Positions 36,289 to 48,452 of a stretch of DNA of 64,000 nucleotides are shown one piece after another (within the stretch, counting starts at the first letter, position 1; the number at the start of each line of letters is the position of its first letter). Origin of the DNA: Geodermatophilus africanus (lineage in GTDB: Bacteria > Actinomycetota > Actinomycetes > Mycobacteriales > Geodermatophilaceae); assembly GCF_900107105.1 (NCBI RefSeq), contig NZ_FNOT01000005.1, positions 104,320 to 168,319 on the forward strand, read 5' to 3'. The notes beneath the pieces were generated by a model. The model was not told the DNA's origin, ran no database searches, and worked only from the letters and a program-made list of their open reading frames with translations. The translations under genes were made by a program, and so were the position numbers.

Positions 36289-36774
36289 GTGCGGCGCTTC
36301 TTCTACGACACCGAGTTCATCGAGGACGGCACCACCATCGATCTCGTCTCCGTCGGCGTCGTGGACGAGACCGGCCGGGAGTTCTACGCGGTCAGCACCG
36401 AGTTCGACGAGCGCCGGGCAATCCCGTGGGTGCGACGCAACGTGCTCGACCAGCTGCCGCCGCCGTCGGACCGGGCCTGGCGCAGCCGGCAGCGCATCCG
36501 CGACGACCTGCTGGCCTTCCTCACCGGCCCCGGCGAGGAGGTCGAGCTGTGGGCCTGGTTCGCTGCCTACGACCACGTCGCGCTCTGCCAGCTGTGGGGG
36601 GCGATGCCGGCGCTACCGCGGCCGATCCCGCGGTTCACCCGCGAGCTGCGCCAGCGCTGGGACGACCTCGGGCAGCCGCCGCTGCCGCCCCGGCCGAGCG
36701 GCACCCACGACGCGCTGGTCGACGCCCGGTACAACCTGGCCCGGTGGCAGGCGATGGAGGGCGCCCGGCGCTGA
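36289..36774 (+). CDS. DEDDh 3'-5' exoribonuclease (Rv2179c-like)
   Basis: 161 residues. RRFFYDTEFIEDGTTIDLVSVG holds the first Asp/Glu pair; WAWFAAYDHVALCQL gives the second Asp; GTHDALVDARYNL gives the His and last Asp. This compact form matches the mycobacterial polyadenylate-specific 3'-exoribonuclease AS described for Rv2179c. It shortens single-stranded 3' RNA overhangs. GTG start. It is the last plus-strand gene before a minus-strand group. Confidence 0.9.
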   Translation: MRRFFYDTEFIEDGTTIDLVSVGVVDETGREFYAVSTEFDERRAIPWVRRNVLDQLPPPSDRAWRSRQRIRDDLLAFLTGPGEEVELWAWFAAYDHVALCQLWGAMPALPRPIPRFTRELRQRWDDLGQPPLPPRPSGTHDALVDARYNLARWQAMEGARR

Positions 36775-36778
36775 CCGG

Positions 36779-37414
36779 TCAGGCGTCCGAGCCGCGCGGG
36801 ATGCCGAGGGTGGCCAGCAGGTCCTCGTGGAACTGGATCCACAGCAGGGAGCAGGAGTCGCGGTCCGGGGCGTCGAGCCAGGCACGCCGTCCCGCCTGCA
36901 CCTCGCGCACCGCCGATGCGAAGCGGTCGCCGTAGCCGTCGAACCGGGTCAGCAGCGCGGCGAGCTCGTCGCAGAGGTCGCGGAACGCCCGCTCGAGGGA
37001 CGCCAGCGTCCGCAGCACGCGCTCGTCCCACCGCCAGTCGGTGTGGTCGTTGAGCGCCATCGGGTCCAGCCGCGTGGGGCGCACCTGCCAGTCGGTGCAG
37101 GCGACGCCGAAGCGCCGGTTGAGCGGCAAGAAACGCGCGTGCACCGACGTGACCGCCGCCCTGGACCCGGTTAGGGCCAGCTCGGCGGCGAGCCGGCGCT
37201 CGCCCTCGGTTCGCCCGGCGTCGGTCAGCGACCAGCCCGAGGTGGCGCCGAAGGTCAGCGTGCGCACCCAGCCGCGGGCCTCGGCGTCGAGGAGGTCCTC
37301 CTCGACGGCGTCCCGGTCCAGGCCGAAGCGGGCGGCGATGCGCGCGGTCGTCGGGAAGCCGAGGACGCGCACACCGTGCAGGGCCAGGTCCGCCGGGTCG
37401 GAGGCGTGGCCCAC
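36779..37414 (-). CDS. probable transcriptional regulator, winged-helix N-terminus
   Basis: 211 residues from GTG 37,414, one base after the stop of the preceding gene, so probably coupled. The N-terminus (LALHGVRVLGFPTTARIAARFGLDRDAVEEDLLDAEARGWV) is a winged-helix DNA-binding domain. The C-terminal half is helical with many aromatic residues (TDWQVRP, DHTDWRWDERVL, LLWIQFHEDLLATLG) and may bind a small molecule. It resembles a family of actinobacterial regulators whose ligands are unknown. It is transcribed with the small helix-turn-helix gene upstream. Confidence 0.75.
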   Translation of the reverse strand: MGHASDPADLALHGVRVLGFPTTARIAARFGLDRDAVEEDLLDAEARGWVRTLTFGATSGWSLTDAGRTEGERRLAAELALTGSRAAVTSVHARFLPLNRRFGVACTDWQVRPTRLDPMALNDHTDWRWDERVLRTLASLERAFRDLCDELAALLTRFDGYGDRFASAVREVQAGRRAWLDAPDRDSCSLLWIQFHEDLLATLGIPRGSDA

Positions 37415-37415
37415 C

Positions 37416-37814
37416 TCAGTCGCCGCCGCGGGAGTCCACGCGGCCGGTGACCCGGTCGAACCGCTGCTGCGCGGCCTGCGGGGACGCCAGTCCCATCGCC
37501 TCCGACACCCGCCGCCACGACAGTCCGGCGGACCGGGCGGTGAACAGCAGTGCGGCCTCGAGCTGGTCAAGCTCGGCGCGGGCGGCCGGCAGCAGCCGCA
37601 GCGCCGCGAGGAGGTCCGCGTCGTCCTCGGCGCCGCGCCGGGCCCGCCACAGTGCGAGGTGCACGAGGTCCACCGCGGACGGCGGCTGGCTCCCGTGCAG
37701 CCACGGGGGCCGCGGCAGGTCCGCGCCGCCGGCGCCGAGCAGCCGGCTGCGGGCGTCGGCCTCGGCCGCCGCCTGATCGGCGTCGCCGGGGGAGGTCACG
37801 CCCGTGAGGATCAT
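37416..37814 (-). CDS. small DNA-binding (HTH) protein
   Basis: 132 residues from ATG 37,814; GTG 37,799 is an alternative. The C-terminal part (QLEAALLFTARSAGLSWRRVSEAMGLASPQAAQQRFDRV) is a typical actinobacterial helix-turn-helix with GLSWRRVSEAMGL as the recognition unit. It is followed directly by the winged-helix gene. Two overlapping copies of the inverted repeat TCAAC-N5-GTTGA/T lie just upstream, suggesting autoregulation by one or both products. Confidence 0.78.
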   Translation of the reverse strand: MILTGVTSPGDADQAAAEADARSRLLGAGGADLPRPPWLHGSQPPSAVDLVHLALWRARRGAEDDADLLAALRLLPAARAELDQLEAALLFTARSAGLSWRRVSEAMGLASPQAAQQRFDRVTGRVDSRGGD

Positions 37815-37817
37815 CTC

Positions 37818-37846
37818 TCAACACGGCGTTGTCAACGGAATGTTGA
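37818..37846. promoter_or_regulatory. double inverted-repeat operator upstream of the regulator pair
   Basis: TCAAC-ACGGC-GTTGT (37,818-37,832) and TCAAC-GGAAT-GTTGA (37,832-37,846) overlap by one base and have centres 14 bp apart. On the minus strand TTGACA (37,830-37,835) fits a -35 hexamer. The region is distinctly less GC-rich than its surroundings. It is the best regulatory site of the window and probably binds the adjacent regulators. Confidence 0.6.
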
Positions 37847-37903
37847 TGGACGACGGGCCCGTCCGGGCCCGCGAGGGGCTCGGGGGGACCCAAAGCGGTC
37901 CTC

Positions 37904-40011
37904 TCAGACGGTGAAGGCCCCCAGCAGGCGGGTCAGCTCCTGCGAGAGCCGGTCGAGCTCGCGGGCCGCGGTGCGGGCGTTGTCCACGTCCTCGGCGCAG
38001 CGATCGGCGTCCTCGCTGACCGCGGTGAGCGTGCTGGTGAACGCCGTGGCCGCGTCGGCGGCCGCGCCGACGCTGCGGGTGAGCTCGTTGGTGACCGCCG
38101 TCTGCTCCTCGACCGCGCTGGCGATCGTGGTCTGGTGGTCGTTCATGTCACGCACGACCTCGGCGATGCGCCCGATGGAGCCCACCGCCGCCGAGGTGTC
38201 CGCCTGGATGCCCTGCACCCGCTGGGCGATCTCCTCGCTGGCCCGGGAGGCCTCCTGCGCCAGTTCCTTGACCTCGTTGGCGACGACGGCGAAGCCCTTG
38301 CCCGCCTCGCCCGCCCGGGCGGCCTCGATGGTCGCGTTGAGGGCCAGGAGGTTGGTCTGCTCGGCCACCGCGGCGATCACCTTGACGACGTCGCCGATCT
38401 CGGCCGAGCTCGCGCCCAGGGTGGCCACCGTGGACTCGGTCTGCCGGGCGAGGTCGGCGGCGCTCCGGCCCACCCGGGCCGCCTCGCTGGCGCTGCGCGC
38501 AATCTCGGCGATCGAGGCGCCCATCTGCTCGGCGCCGGCCGCGGCGGAGGTCACGCCCGCGCTGATGTCGCCGGCGGCCTCCTGGGCGGTGCGGGCCTGG
38601 TCGCGGCTGCGGTCGGCCCGGTCGCCGAGGCCCTCGGCGACCGTCGCGACCGTGCCGGCCGAGGCGGCCAGCGTGCGGGCGCACGCGCCGACGTCGCGGA
38701 TGGTCCCCGAGACCTTCTCGACGAAGCGGTTGAACGCCCGCGACAGGTCGCCGACCTCGTCGCGGCCGGACTCGTCCATCCGCTGGGTCAGGTCACCCTC
38801 GCCGTCGGCGATCTCGGCCATGCGCGCCCGCAGCCGCTCCTGCGGCGCGGTCAGCCGGCGGCCGACCAGCCAGGCGAGTGCGCCACCGGCAGCAGCGACC
38901 AGCAGGGCGGCGACGGCGACCCCGGTGAGCATCGCCGAGCGGCCGGCGTCGAGGTGCTCGACCGGGCCGGCGAAGTCGCTGTCCCGGGCGATCGTCGTGA
39001 TCACCCAGTTCCACGGCTGGTAGTACGCCACCCGCACGGTGTGCGGGCCGGTCTCGGCGTCGACGTAGCGGACGGTGGCCTGCTCGCCCGGCTGCAGCGC
39101 GACCGCGGCGTCGACCACCTGCTCGACCCAGCGGGTGCCCTCGGCGTCGGTCGCGTCCAACAGGGACTCCCCGTCGCGGACCCCGCCCTGGCTCACGAGC
39201 ACCTGGCCGCGCAGGTCGCCGGTGCCGCCGAAGACCTCGACCCCGCCGTGCTCGCCGACGGTGGTCCCCTCGAGGCTCTCGCGCAGGCCGGGAGGTTCTG
39301 CTGCTTCTGGCCGACGTAGACCATGCCGACCACCTGGCCGGCGCCGTCGAACAGCGGCGCGTAGGCCGAGACGTAGCAGGAGTCGACGACGAAGGCATTG
39401 CCGCGGTAGGTCTGCCCGGCGAGGACGGCGGCCAGCACCGGGTTCGGCGCGCCGTCGGGGTTGGTTGCGGGGATGTAGGTGCCGATCGCCCGCGAGCCCG
39501 TCGCCCCCACGACGTTCGTGGCCACGCGCAGCATGTCGCCGGCCGGGCCGGTCCGCTGGAAGACCGTCGCCGTGCCGCCCACGAGGTCCCGGACCTGGTC
39601 GACGACCGGCGTCGGCACGCCGGGGTCGGTGTTCTGGCCCAGCCACGTGCCGCCGGCCGCGGCACGGGGCAGCTCGACCGGCGTCACCTCGCCGCTGAAC
39701 TAGTTCTTGGCCTGCCAGGTGACCGTGCCGCGGTCGAGCCGGAACCCGCCGGCCTGCGCCAGCACGTGCTGGGCGACGGCGAGGTCGGAGTCCACCTTGG
39801 CCGCGGTCGAGGCGCCCTGCGTGGCCACCACGTCGTAGACGCCGCCCGCGGTCTGCGTCAGGTCGTCGGCGACGAGCTCCTCGACGTCGGCGCGGGCCTC
39901 GTCGGCGAACTCGCTGCTCTGCCAAGCGCTCACCCCGCCCACCGTGATCCCCGTGGCCACGACGCACCCGGTCGCGAGTGCCACCACCTTGGTCCTGATG
40001 TCCCAGCGCAA
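37904..40011 (-). pseudogene. methyl-accepting chemotaxis protein, disrupted by a stop codon and a frameshift
   Basis: Three frames reconstruct one receptor of about 700 residues. TTG 40,011 starts the first ([21 protein letters not shown] membrane segment) and it ends at TAG 39,700-39,702. The reading continues in the same frame as [22 protein letters not shown], a Cache-type sensor domain, until about 39,290, where a one-base loss in a C run shifts the frame (NLPACARA instead of NLPGLRES). The rest holds the second membrane segment, HAMP domain, and MCP signalling hairpin with the conserved tip [19 protein letters not shown]. Restoring one base and one sense codon would give a complete receptor. 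Confidence 0.88.
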
Positions 40012-40125
40012 CGGTCCAACCCCTGTTCGTCCCGAGCGGCCTGTCCCGGTCGCCCGGTTGCGGCCGGTTGTGAACCGGAACTGCGCAACTGGGGGTTACG
40101 GGCCCCACGGTTCCGGTCGTAGGGC

Positions 40126-41013
40126 TCAGGAGCGCAGGTGGGCCCAGTCCTCCGGGTGTGCCCGCAGGTGCTCGGCGACGGTGCGCGCCGGGTGGCCCGC
40201 CAGGGTGGCCACGGCGTCGGTCACGCGGGCCAGCTCGCCCGCGGCGATCGCGAGGTAGCTGGTGACCCAGCCCTCGATCTCCCAGTCCGGGTGCCCGGAC
40301 GGGCGCCGGGTGACCCACGCCTCCTCGACCGTCTGGCGGCGGTAGACGGCGGGCAGTCCGGTGACCTCGGTCAGGACGGCGGCCGCCTCGTCCAGCGACA
40401 GCGCGGCGGGCCCGGTCACGTCGACCACGGAGCCGTCGAGGGCGGGGGAGTCGTCGAGCAGGGCGGCGGCGGCGACGTCGGCCAGGTCGTCGCGCGAGAC
40501 GAAGGACGCCCGCCCGTCACCGGCCGGTGCCGCGATCACCGCCTGCCCGTCCTCGCGCACCGCGAAGAACGGCACGAAGTCGGCGTACATGGCGTGCCGC
40601 AGCACGGTGGTGCGCACCCCGGTGGCGGCCAGGGCCGCCTCGGTGGCGGCGTGCTGGCGGGCGAGGGTGAAGACTGCGTCCGGCGCGGCGCCCAGGAAGG
40701 AGGTGTAGACGACCCGCTGCACCCCGGCCGCGGCCGCCGCGGAGACAGCGGTGAGGTGCTGCTGCAACCGGTCCTCGGCCTCGGCGGCCGACACCAGGTA
40801 CAGGGTGTGCACCCCGGCGAGTGCGGCGGCCAGGCCCGGCCCGTCGGTGTACCCGGCGGGGACGGCGACCACCTCCGCGCCGGGCACGCGGGGGGCGCGC
40901 GCGGCGTCACGCACGACCAGCCGCAGCCGGGCGTCGGCCCGGCCGGCGAGCCGATCGACGACACGTCGGCCGAGCGCGCCGGTCGCCCCTGTGACAGCGA
41001 TCACGTGGGGCAT
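40126..41013 (-). CDS. NmrA-like NAD(P)-binding protein
   Basis: 295 residues, ATG 41,013. [20 protein letters not shown] is a Rossmann nucleotide-binding motif (GATGALG). [41 protein letters not shown] continues the NmrA/quinone-oxidoreductase-2 pattern. The active-site YxxxK of classical reductases is missing ([11 protein letters not shown]), as in NmrA-type sensors and QOR2 enzymes. It could be an NADPH-dependent quinone reductase or redox sensor. It diverges from the phosphofructokinase gene. Confidence 0.88.
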   Translation of the reverse strand: MPHVIAVTGATGALGRRVVDRLAGRADARLRLVVRDAARAPRVPGAEVVAVPAGYTDGPGLAAALAGVHTLYLVSAAEAEDRLQQHLTAVSAAAAAGVQRVVYTSFLGAAPDAVFTLARQHAATEAALAATGVRTTVLRHAMYADFVPFFAVREDGQAVIAAPAGDGRASFVSRDDLADVAAAALLDDSPALDGSVVDVTGPAALSLDEAAAVLTEVTGLPAVYRRQTVEEAWVTRRPSGHPDWEIEGWVTSYLAIAAGELARVTDAVATLAGHPARTVAEHLRAHPEDWAHLRS

Positions 41014-41091
41014 ACGATCCGGCCTCTGACCTGCACCACCATGACTCCGCCAACGACCGTCGGCCCACGACCCTTCCCGGAGGACGGCCCC

Positions 41092-43549
<2,458 letters not shown>

Positions 43550-43550
43550 G

Positions 43551-43603
43551 GACCCCGTCCTCCTCATCCCTCGCAGGCTCGGGACGAGCCTCTGGACGGG
43601 GCC
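43551..43603 (+). repeat. palindromic element directly before the threonine aldolase start
   Basis: Perfect arms GACCCCGTCC (43,551-43,560) and GGACGGGGCC (43,594-43,603, one G-T pair). The right arm ends 3 nt before the GTG at 43,607. It probably ends DAHP synthase transcription, but it also occupies the place of the ribosome binding site of the next gene. Confidence 0.6.
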
Positions 43604-43606
43604 GCA

Positions 43607-44617
<1,011 letters not shown>

Positions 44618-45012
44618 GGCCTGCCGTGCGGGCCGACGCTGTGCGCTGACGCGCGGGTCCTGACCACGAGCGGCGCGCCGACGCCCACCATCGGGTACAG
44701 CAGGCCGGGCCGCCCGGCGCGGAGGTCGCTTCGAGAGCGTCGAGGGTGGCGGTCACACCGCCGGGCACCAACACGTCGCGCCTGGCAGCCCGGGCGTGGC
44801 AAGTGTCGGAACAGACGTCGGCAACGGGGGTCCAGCGCCGCCGGGGTGCGGGCGCAGGTCCTCGACCATGGCTCCCAGAGCCGGCAGGAGCCGCTGGTGC
44901 AACTGCCGGAGGACGTCCTCGCCGCGCCCGGCGCCGGCGGCGGAGCCGGCGCGGACGATGACGCCGGCGCAGCCGAGCGGGAGGGTTTCGACCGCTGGAC
45001 CACCGCGGGCCG
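44618..45012. other. intergenic DNA, possibly decayed coding sequence
   Basis: About 395 bp. No complete gene is credible. On the plus strand at about 44,850-45,016 a stretch reads like a real C-terminus (LVQLPEDVLAAPGAGGG...AEREGFDRWTTAGR then TAG), but upstream of about 44,840 it turns into shadow-like sequence. On the minus strand coding-like text changes frame around 44,700-44,830. This suggests a gene remnant; no family could be assigned. Confidence 0.35.
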
Positions 45013-45216
45013 CTAGCCTGCCCCGGAGCCTGGCTCATCACCGGAGAGCGGAGACGACGGTGCGCAGGTCAGCGCCGCGATGCGGCAGGCGAGCCGACGG
45101 TCCTCGTCCGCGACCTGCACACGGTGGTCCGCGTCCTGCGGCACGGGACCTCGCCGCACCACCGGGATCAACCGTGCAGGCAGGTCGACCGGATCGGGGC
45201 CCGGGACGTCACGCAC
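45013..45216 (-). CDS. possible small protein, 67 aa
   Basis: GTG 45,216 gives 67 residues: VRDVPGPDPVDLPARLIPVVRRGPVPQD, then HRVQVADEDRRLACRIAALTCAP and a flexible end. The sequence is not Arg/Ser-shadow-like, whereas the opposite strand is. No family is recognised and no Shine-Dalgarno site is seen. It would begin only 8 bp from a divergent gene, so only one of the two may be real. Confidence 0.35.
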   Translation of the reverse strand: MRDVPGPDPVDLPARLIPVVRRGPVPQDADHRVQVADEDRRLACRIAALTCAPSSPLSGDEPGSGAG

Positions 45217-45223
45217 AGCGGGC

Positions 45224-45613
45224 GTGGTGGCCGTGCAGCACCGCGTGACGGCCATCTGGCGGGCCGAGACCGGTCACGTCCGGCAGGTGCACGCCCCCGG
45301 CATCGTGGTCGAGGGGCCCGGCACCCCTCCGGTCCACCTCCTTCTCGTGACCGAGTGGCTGGACAGCGTCAGCCTCCACCTGTCCTGGCCGTGGCTGCAC
45401 GGCGACGTCCACTGCAGCCTCCGGCAGGCCTACCGGCTGGCCGACGCCGACGGTCGCTCGTGTCCACTCATCGACTCCCGCGTCCTGCCGCTGGCCGGCC
45501 GGATGAACGAGGTGACCTTCTTCGACACCCACTCGCTCGCCGGCCCCCAGACGCTGGCACTCCGACTGCGTTCTCGGCTGGCCGTGCCGATCGGCATCCC
45601 CTTCCAGGGCTGA
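45224..45613 (+). CDS. hypothetical protein, 129 aa
   Basis: Start uncertain among GTG 45,224, 45,227 and 45,236; the longer frame upstream is shadow-like. The product (VQHRVTAIWRAETGHVRQVHAPGIVVEG, LVTEWLDSVSLHLSWPWL, GDVHCSLRQAYRLADADG, NEVTFFDTHSLAGPQTLALRLRSRLAVPIGIPFQG) has balanced composition and a credible beta-rich fold. Family unknown. It converges with the TauE/SafE gene, 11 bp apart. Confidence 0.5.
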   Translation: MVAVQHRVTAIWRAETGHVRQVHAPGIVVEGPGTPPVHLLLVTEWLDSVSLHLSWPWLHGDVHCSLRQAYRLADADGRSCPLIDSRVLPLAGRMNEVTFFDTHSLAGPQTLALRLRSRLAVPIGIPFQG

Positions 45614-45624
45614 TCCAGCCCGCG

Positions 45625-46566
45625 TCACGCCGTCCTCCGCAGGCGGCTGTGGTGCAGGGACACGAATGCCGGCTCTCCGTGGCGGACCCGCAGCCACGCC
45701 CAGAACGCCGTCCCCCCGACGGCCGCCGCCCCGCCGATCACCAGGACCACAGCGGTCGGGGCGCCGAGCAACTTGACCCCGGACGCGAGCAGGACCACCG
45801 GCACCGCGCGGCGGGCGAGGCTGCCCGTCGACCGGGACGAGATCCGCGCTCCGAGCCAGACCCCGGGGATCGCACCGACGAGGATGCTGGCGGTCAGGAC
45901 CAGGGTGAAGTCCCCGAACAGCAGGTGCCCCAGGGAGGCCGAGGCCACCAGTGGTACGGCCTGCACCAGGTCGGTGCCGACCAACTGGCGGGCCTGCAGG
46001 GCGGGGTAGAGCAGCAGCAGGCAGACGATCATCAGCGAGCCGGCGCCGACGGACGTCATCCCCACGACCAGTCCGGCGCCGACACCCACGAGCGCGGTGG
46101 CGAGCGGCCGTGGCCGGATCGTCGACAGCCGGGCTGTGGTGTCGCCCCCCGAGTTCGTGCGGGCCCGTTCCCGTGCGAGGAGTGCCAGGTAGGCCCGTGC
46201 CGCCATGCCCAGGGAGGCGAGCACCAGGACGGCGCCGAGCGCGAACAGGATGACGTCCTGCACGTCGGCGCCGTCCCCGATCAGCCGCAACAGCAGCACC
46301 CCGCAGAAGCCACCCGGCACCGAGCCGAGGCACAGCCACCGCACCAGGCCGAGGTGCACGGTGCCGCGGCGCAGGTGCACCAACCCGCCGACCGGCTTCA
46401 TGAAGAAGCTGGCGACGACGTCGCTGGAGACCGCGGCCAGCGGTGCGACGCCGAAGAAGAAGACGAGGATCGGGGTCATCAGGGCACCGGCCCCCATGCC
46501 GGTCAGCCCGACGACGACACCGACCAGCAAGCCGGCCGCGGCGATCGCCGGATCCCACCAACCCAT
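45625..46566 (-). CDS. TauE/SafE family sulfite/organosulfonate exporter-like permease
   Basis: 313 residues, ATG 46,566 chosen for its GGAGG at 5 nt; a longer frame upstream is Arg/Gly-rich. About eight hydrophobic segments; the first half GLLVGVVVGLTGMGAGALMTPILVFFFGV and the second half ALVGVGAGLVVGMTSVGAGSLMIVCLL are the two family repeats with G-x-G-(A)-G signatures. Family members move sulfite, sulfonates or other small anions. Substrate unknown here. It is the last recognisable gene before the accessory island; whether it supplies or removes sulfur compounds for the sulfotransferase is speculation. Confidence 0.9.
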   Translation of the reverse strand: MGWWDPAIAAAGLLVGVVVGLTGMGAGALMTPILVFFFGVAPLAAVSSDVVASFFMKPVGGLVHLRRGTVHLGLVRWLCLGSVPGGFCGVLLLRLIGDGADVQDVILFALGAVLVLASLGMAARAYLALLARERARTNSGGDTTARLSTIRPRPLATALVGVGAGLVVGMTSVGAGSLMIVCLLLLYPALQARQLVGTDLVQAVPLVASASLGHLLFGDFTLVLTASILVGAIPGVWLGARISSRSTGSLARRAVPVVLLASGVKLLGAPTAVVLVIGGAAAVGGTAFWAWLRVRHGEPAFVSLHHSRLRRTA

Positions 46567-47284
46567 CGGACCTCCAGCCTGCCGCCCGAGTCGTGGGCCG
46601 AGGGGCCCGCGGTGCGCCGTACGGCCATCCGATCTGGAAGAGCCCACCCGTGGGGATCGCCGACCTCAGGACGCCGAGGCCTCTCGTTGGAGCGATCGCC
46701 CACGTCAGGACCGCACCTCCGGACCGATGCGGGACGACGCACCGCCATCCGCCGACCAGAGGACCGATCCGTCACAGGAGGCTGCGCGGGGCCGGGCCCG
46801 TGGCTGACGAGCCACCGACCGGGGGAGGAGGGACGCGGTTCCCGACCGCGTCACCGGCGGGGTCGCCATCACTGTCTGCGCTCGGTGCTCCTCTCGGCGC
46901 CGGGAGCGGTGCCGGTCGGAGCCCGACCCGGCCACGCGACCGCCGACCCGGCCACGCAACCGCCGACCCGGCCGCGGTCGCTGACCAGGCCGCGGTGGTG
47001 CGCGGGCTGCCGCGGCACGTGAGCACGGCCCGGCGGCTGCCGGGCCGCCCGGACGCCGCGGCGTCGGAGGCGTCGCTGCGCCAGGTGCTCTGCCGCCGCC
47101 GGGCCGGGCAGCAGGTCCACCGGCCCGGTCGCCGAGCATTCGTCCGGTGCCGGCCGTCGCCGGCAACCGGGTCGGGGAGCCGTCGACCACCCTGCCCCGG
47201 CCTGGTCGGCCCCGCCGTGCTGGCCGATGACTGCGGGTGCTCGCGTGCCGGCCCGAGTTCTGCTCCGTCGTCCTGCCCACCGCG
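46567..47284. other. gene-poor boundary of the accessory island with a 20-bp triple repeat
   Basis: About 720 bp. Open frames on both strands are Arg/Pro/Gly-rich and unsupported. A 20-bp unit CGACCCGGCCACGCGACCGC is repeated at 46,924, 46,944 and 46,964 with small changes. The sequence on the left is moderately GC-rich. No integrase, transposase or tRNA is seen that would mark an insertion site. Confidence 0.4.
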
Positions 47285-48427
47285 TCAACCAATGGCGTAT
47301 CCCCACTCCTCGAAGTTCCGCCGCCAGGCGCGCCCGACATCGCGGCGCAGTGACGACGACAGCTCCGGATACGTGTTCTTCCGATAGCTGGTGATGGAGT
47401 CGACGTAGCGCCGCAAGGGCGACTGCACGGCGTCGAAGCCGGATAGGCCGAGGTTGTCGTAGATCCGCTCCACCTGTCCTACCGGGTCCTTCTCGAGGTC
47501 CTCGAAGCACACCTCGTGGAACCGACCCTCAGGGATCAGCGAACGCTCCTCGAAGAACGCATCGTACATGATCTTGAAACGCTCGATGACCACATCTGCG
47601 ATACGCCCGACGTCGAAGTGCTGGAGACCCATGGTGCGGAGGCTCACCTGGTTCTGTCGCTGCGTGGACTGGAATATCACGTAGGGATTGCGGTGGATGT
47701 GCACGAAGCGCGCGTCGGGGAACGTGTCGAGGAGCAACTTGATGCGGGCGGTGTGCGGCGGCGACTTGAGCAGGAGCGGGCGACCGTACTTCCACGTCAA
47801 CTTGCTGTAGAAGAGCGTCAGTGCCGTCATCCACTCGGCGACTTCCGACTCGGGGACCTCTCGAAATGTCAAGTACCTGTGGTACTGCTCGGCATCGCGC
47901 GGGAACGCCCAGGTCAGAAACGGGGAGTGCAGTGTTCCGCAGGTCGCGAACTCGTCCTCGAAGGGCACCTCGGCATTGAGGGGTACATCGTCCATGATGC
48001 GCGTCCTCGGAGACGCGAAGAGGACCTTGGAATACCGTTCGGTGGTGAGGAACGTGTGGGGGTTGAGCACCTGGTAGACGTTCGGATAGGCGAACTGGGG
48101 ATCGGTGGCCAGCAGGTTGTGCAGGTGCGTCGTCCCGCTGCGCCAGTGCCCGAGGATGAAGAGAGGGGGCCCGATCTGGACGTCGGCCAGTCCAGGCCCG
48201 TAGACCCTCGTCTCGTGTCCACCGACGACTGAGTTCACGACTCCCGCGCCGGCCATGAACGCCGCCCGCGGCCAGTACGCCGGAGCGACCGCGAAGTGGT
48301 GTTTCCGCAGCAGGCGCACGTACTCACCGAGCGTCATGCCGTACAGGCTGGTGAAGAACCAGCTGGCCAGGAAGACCCGAAGTGTCTCGGCCGGACCCGA
48401 CCGGCCGCCACCAGAAGCCACCGTCAT
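47285..48427 (-). CDS. sulfotransferase (Sulfotransfer_3-like)
   Basis: 380 residues from ATG 48,427, preferred over 48,442 because GGAGAG lies upstream. The PAPS 5'-phosphosulfate loop is LGHWRSGTTHLHNLL at about residues 92-106. The 3'-phosphate site resembles RFVHIHRNPYVIFQSTQ. KSPPHTARI follows the P-loop as in this family. It would move sulfate from PAPS to a hydroxyl of a glycan or lipid. It begins 25 bp after the PPTase gene, so it is the last gene of the PKS operon and is likely to sulfate the glycosylated product. Confidence 0.92.
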   Translation of the reverse strand: MTVASGGGRSGPAETLRVFLASWFFTSLYGMTLGEYVRLLRKHHFAVAPAYWPRAAFMAGAGVVNSVVGGHETRVYGPGLADVQIGPPLFILGHWRSGTTHLHNLLATDPQFAYPNVYQVLNPHTFLTTERYSKVLFASPRTRIMDDVPLNAEVPFEDEFATCGTLHSPFLTWAFPRDAEQYHRYLTFREVPESEVAEWMTALTLFYSKLTWKYGRPLLLKSPPHTARIKLLLDTFPDARFVHIHRNPYVIFQSTQRQNQVSLRTMGLQHFDVGRIADVVIERFKIMYDAFFEERSLIPEGRFHEVCFEDLEKDPVGQVERIYDNLGLSGFDAVQSPLRRYVDSITSYRKNTYPELSSSLRRDVGRAWRRNFEEWGYAIG

Positions 48428-48452
48428 GTCAGCTCTCCGCATCGTCCGTGGG

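Noticed and set aside
39285..39702. Programmed frameshift or amber read-through in the chemoreceptor gene
   Set aside because: No slippery sequence or downstream stimulator was seen at the shift, and an additional TAG lies in frame; two independent lesions fit a pseudogene better.
46443..47387. Plus-strand frame of 314 codons left of the sulfotransferase gene
   Set aside because: Arg/Pro/Ser-rich with no family likeness, overlaps the TauE/SafE and sulfotransferase genes at its ends, and contains the 20-bp DNA repeats.
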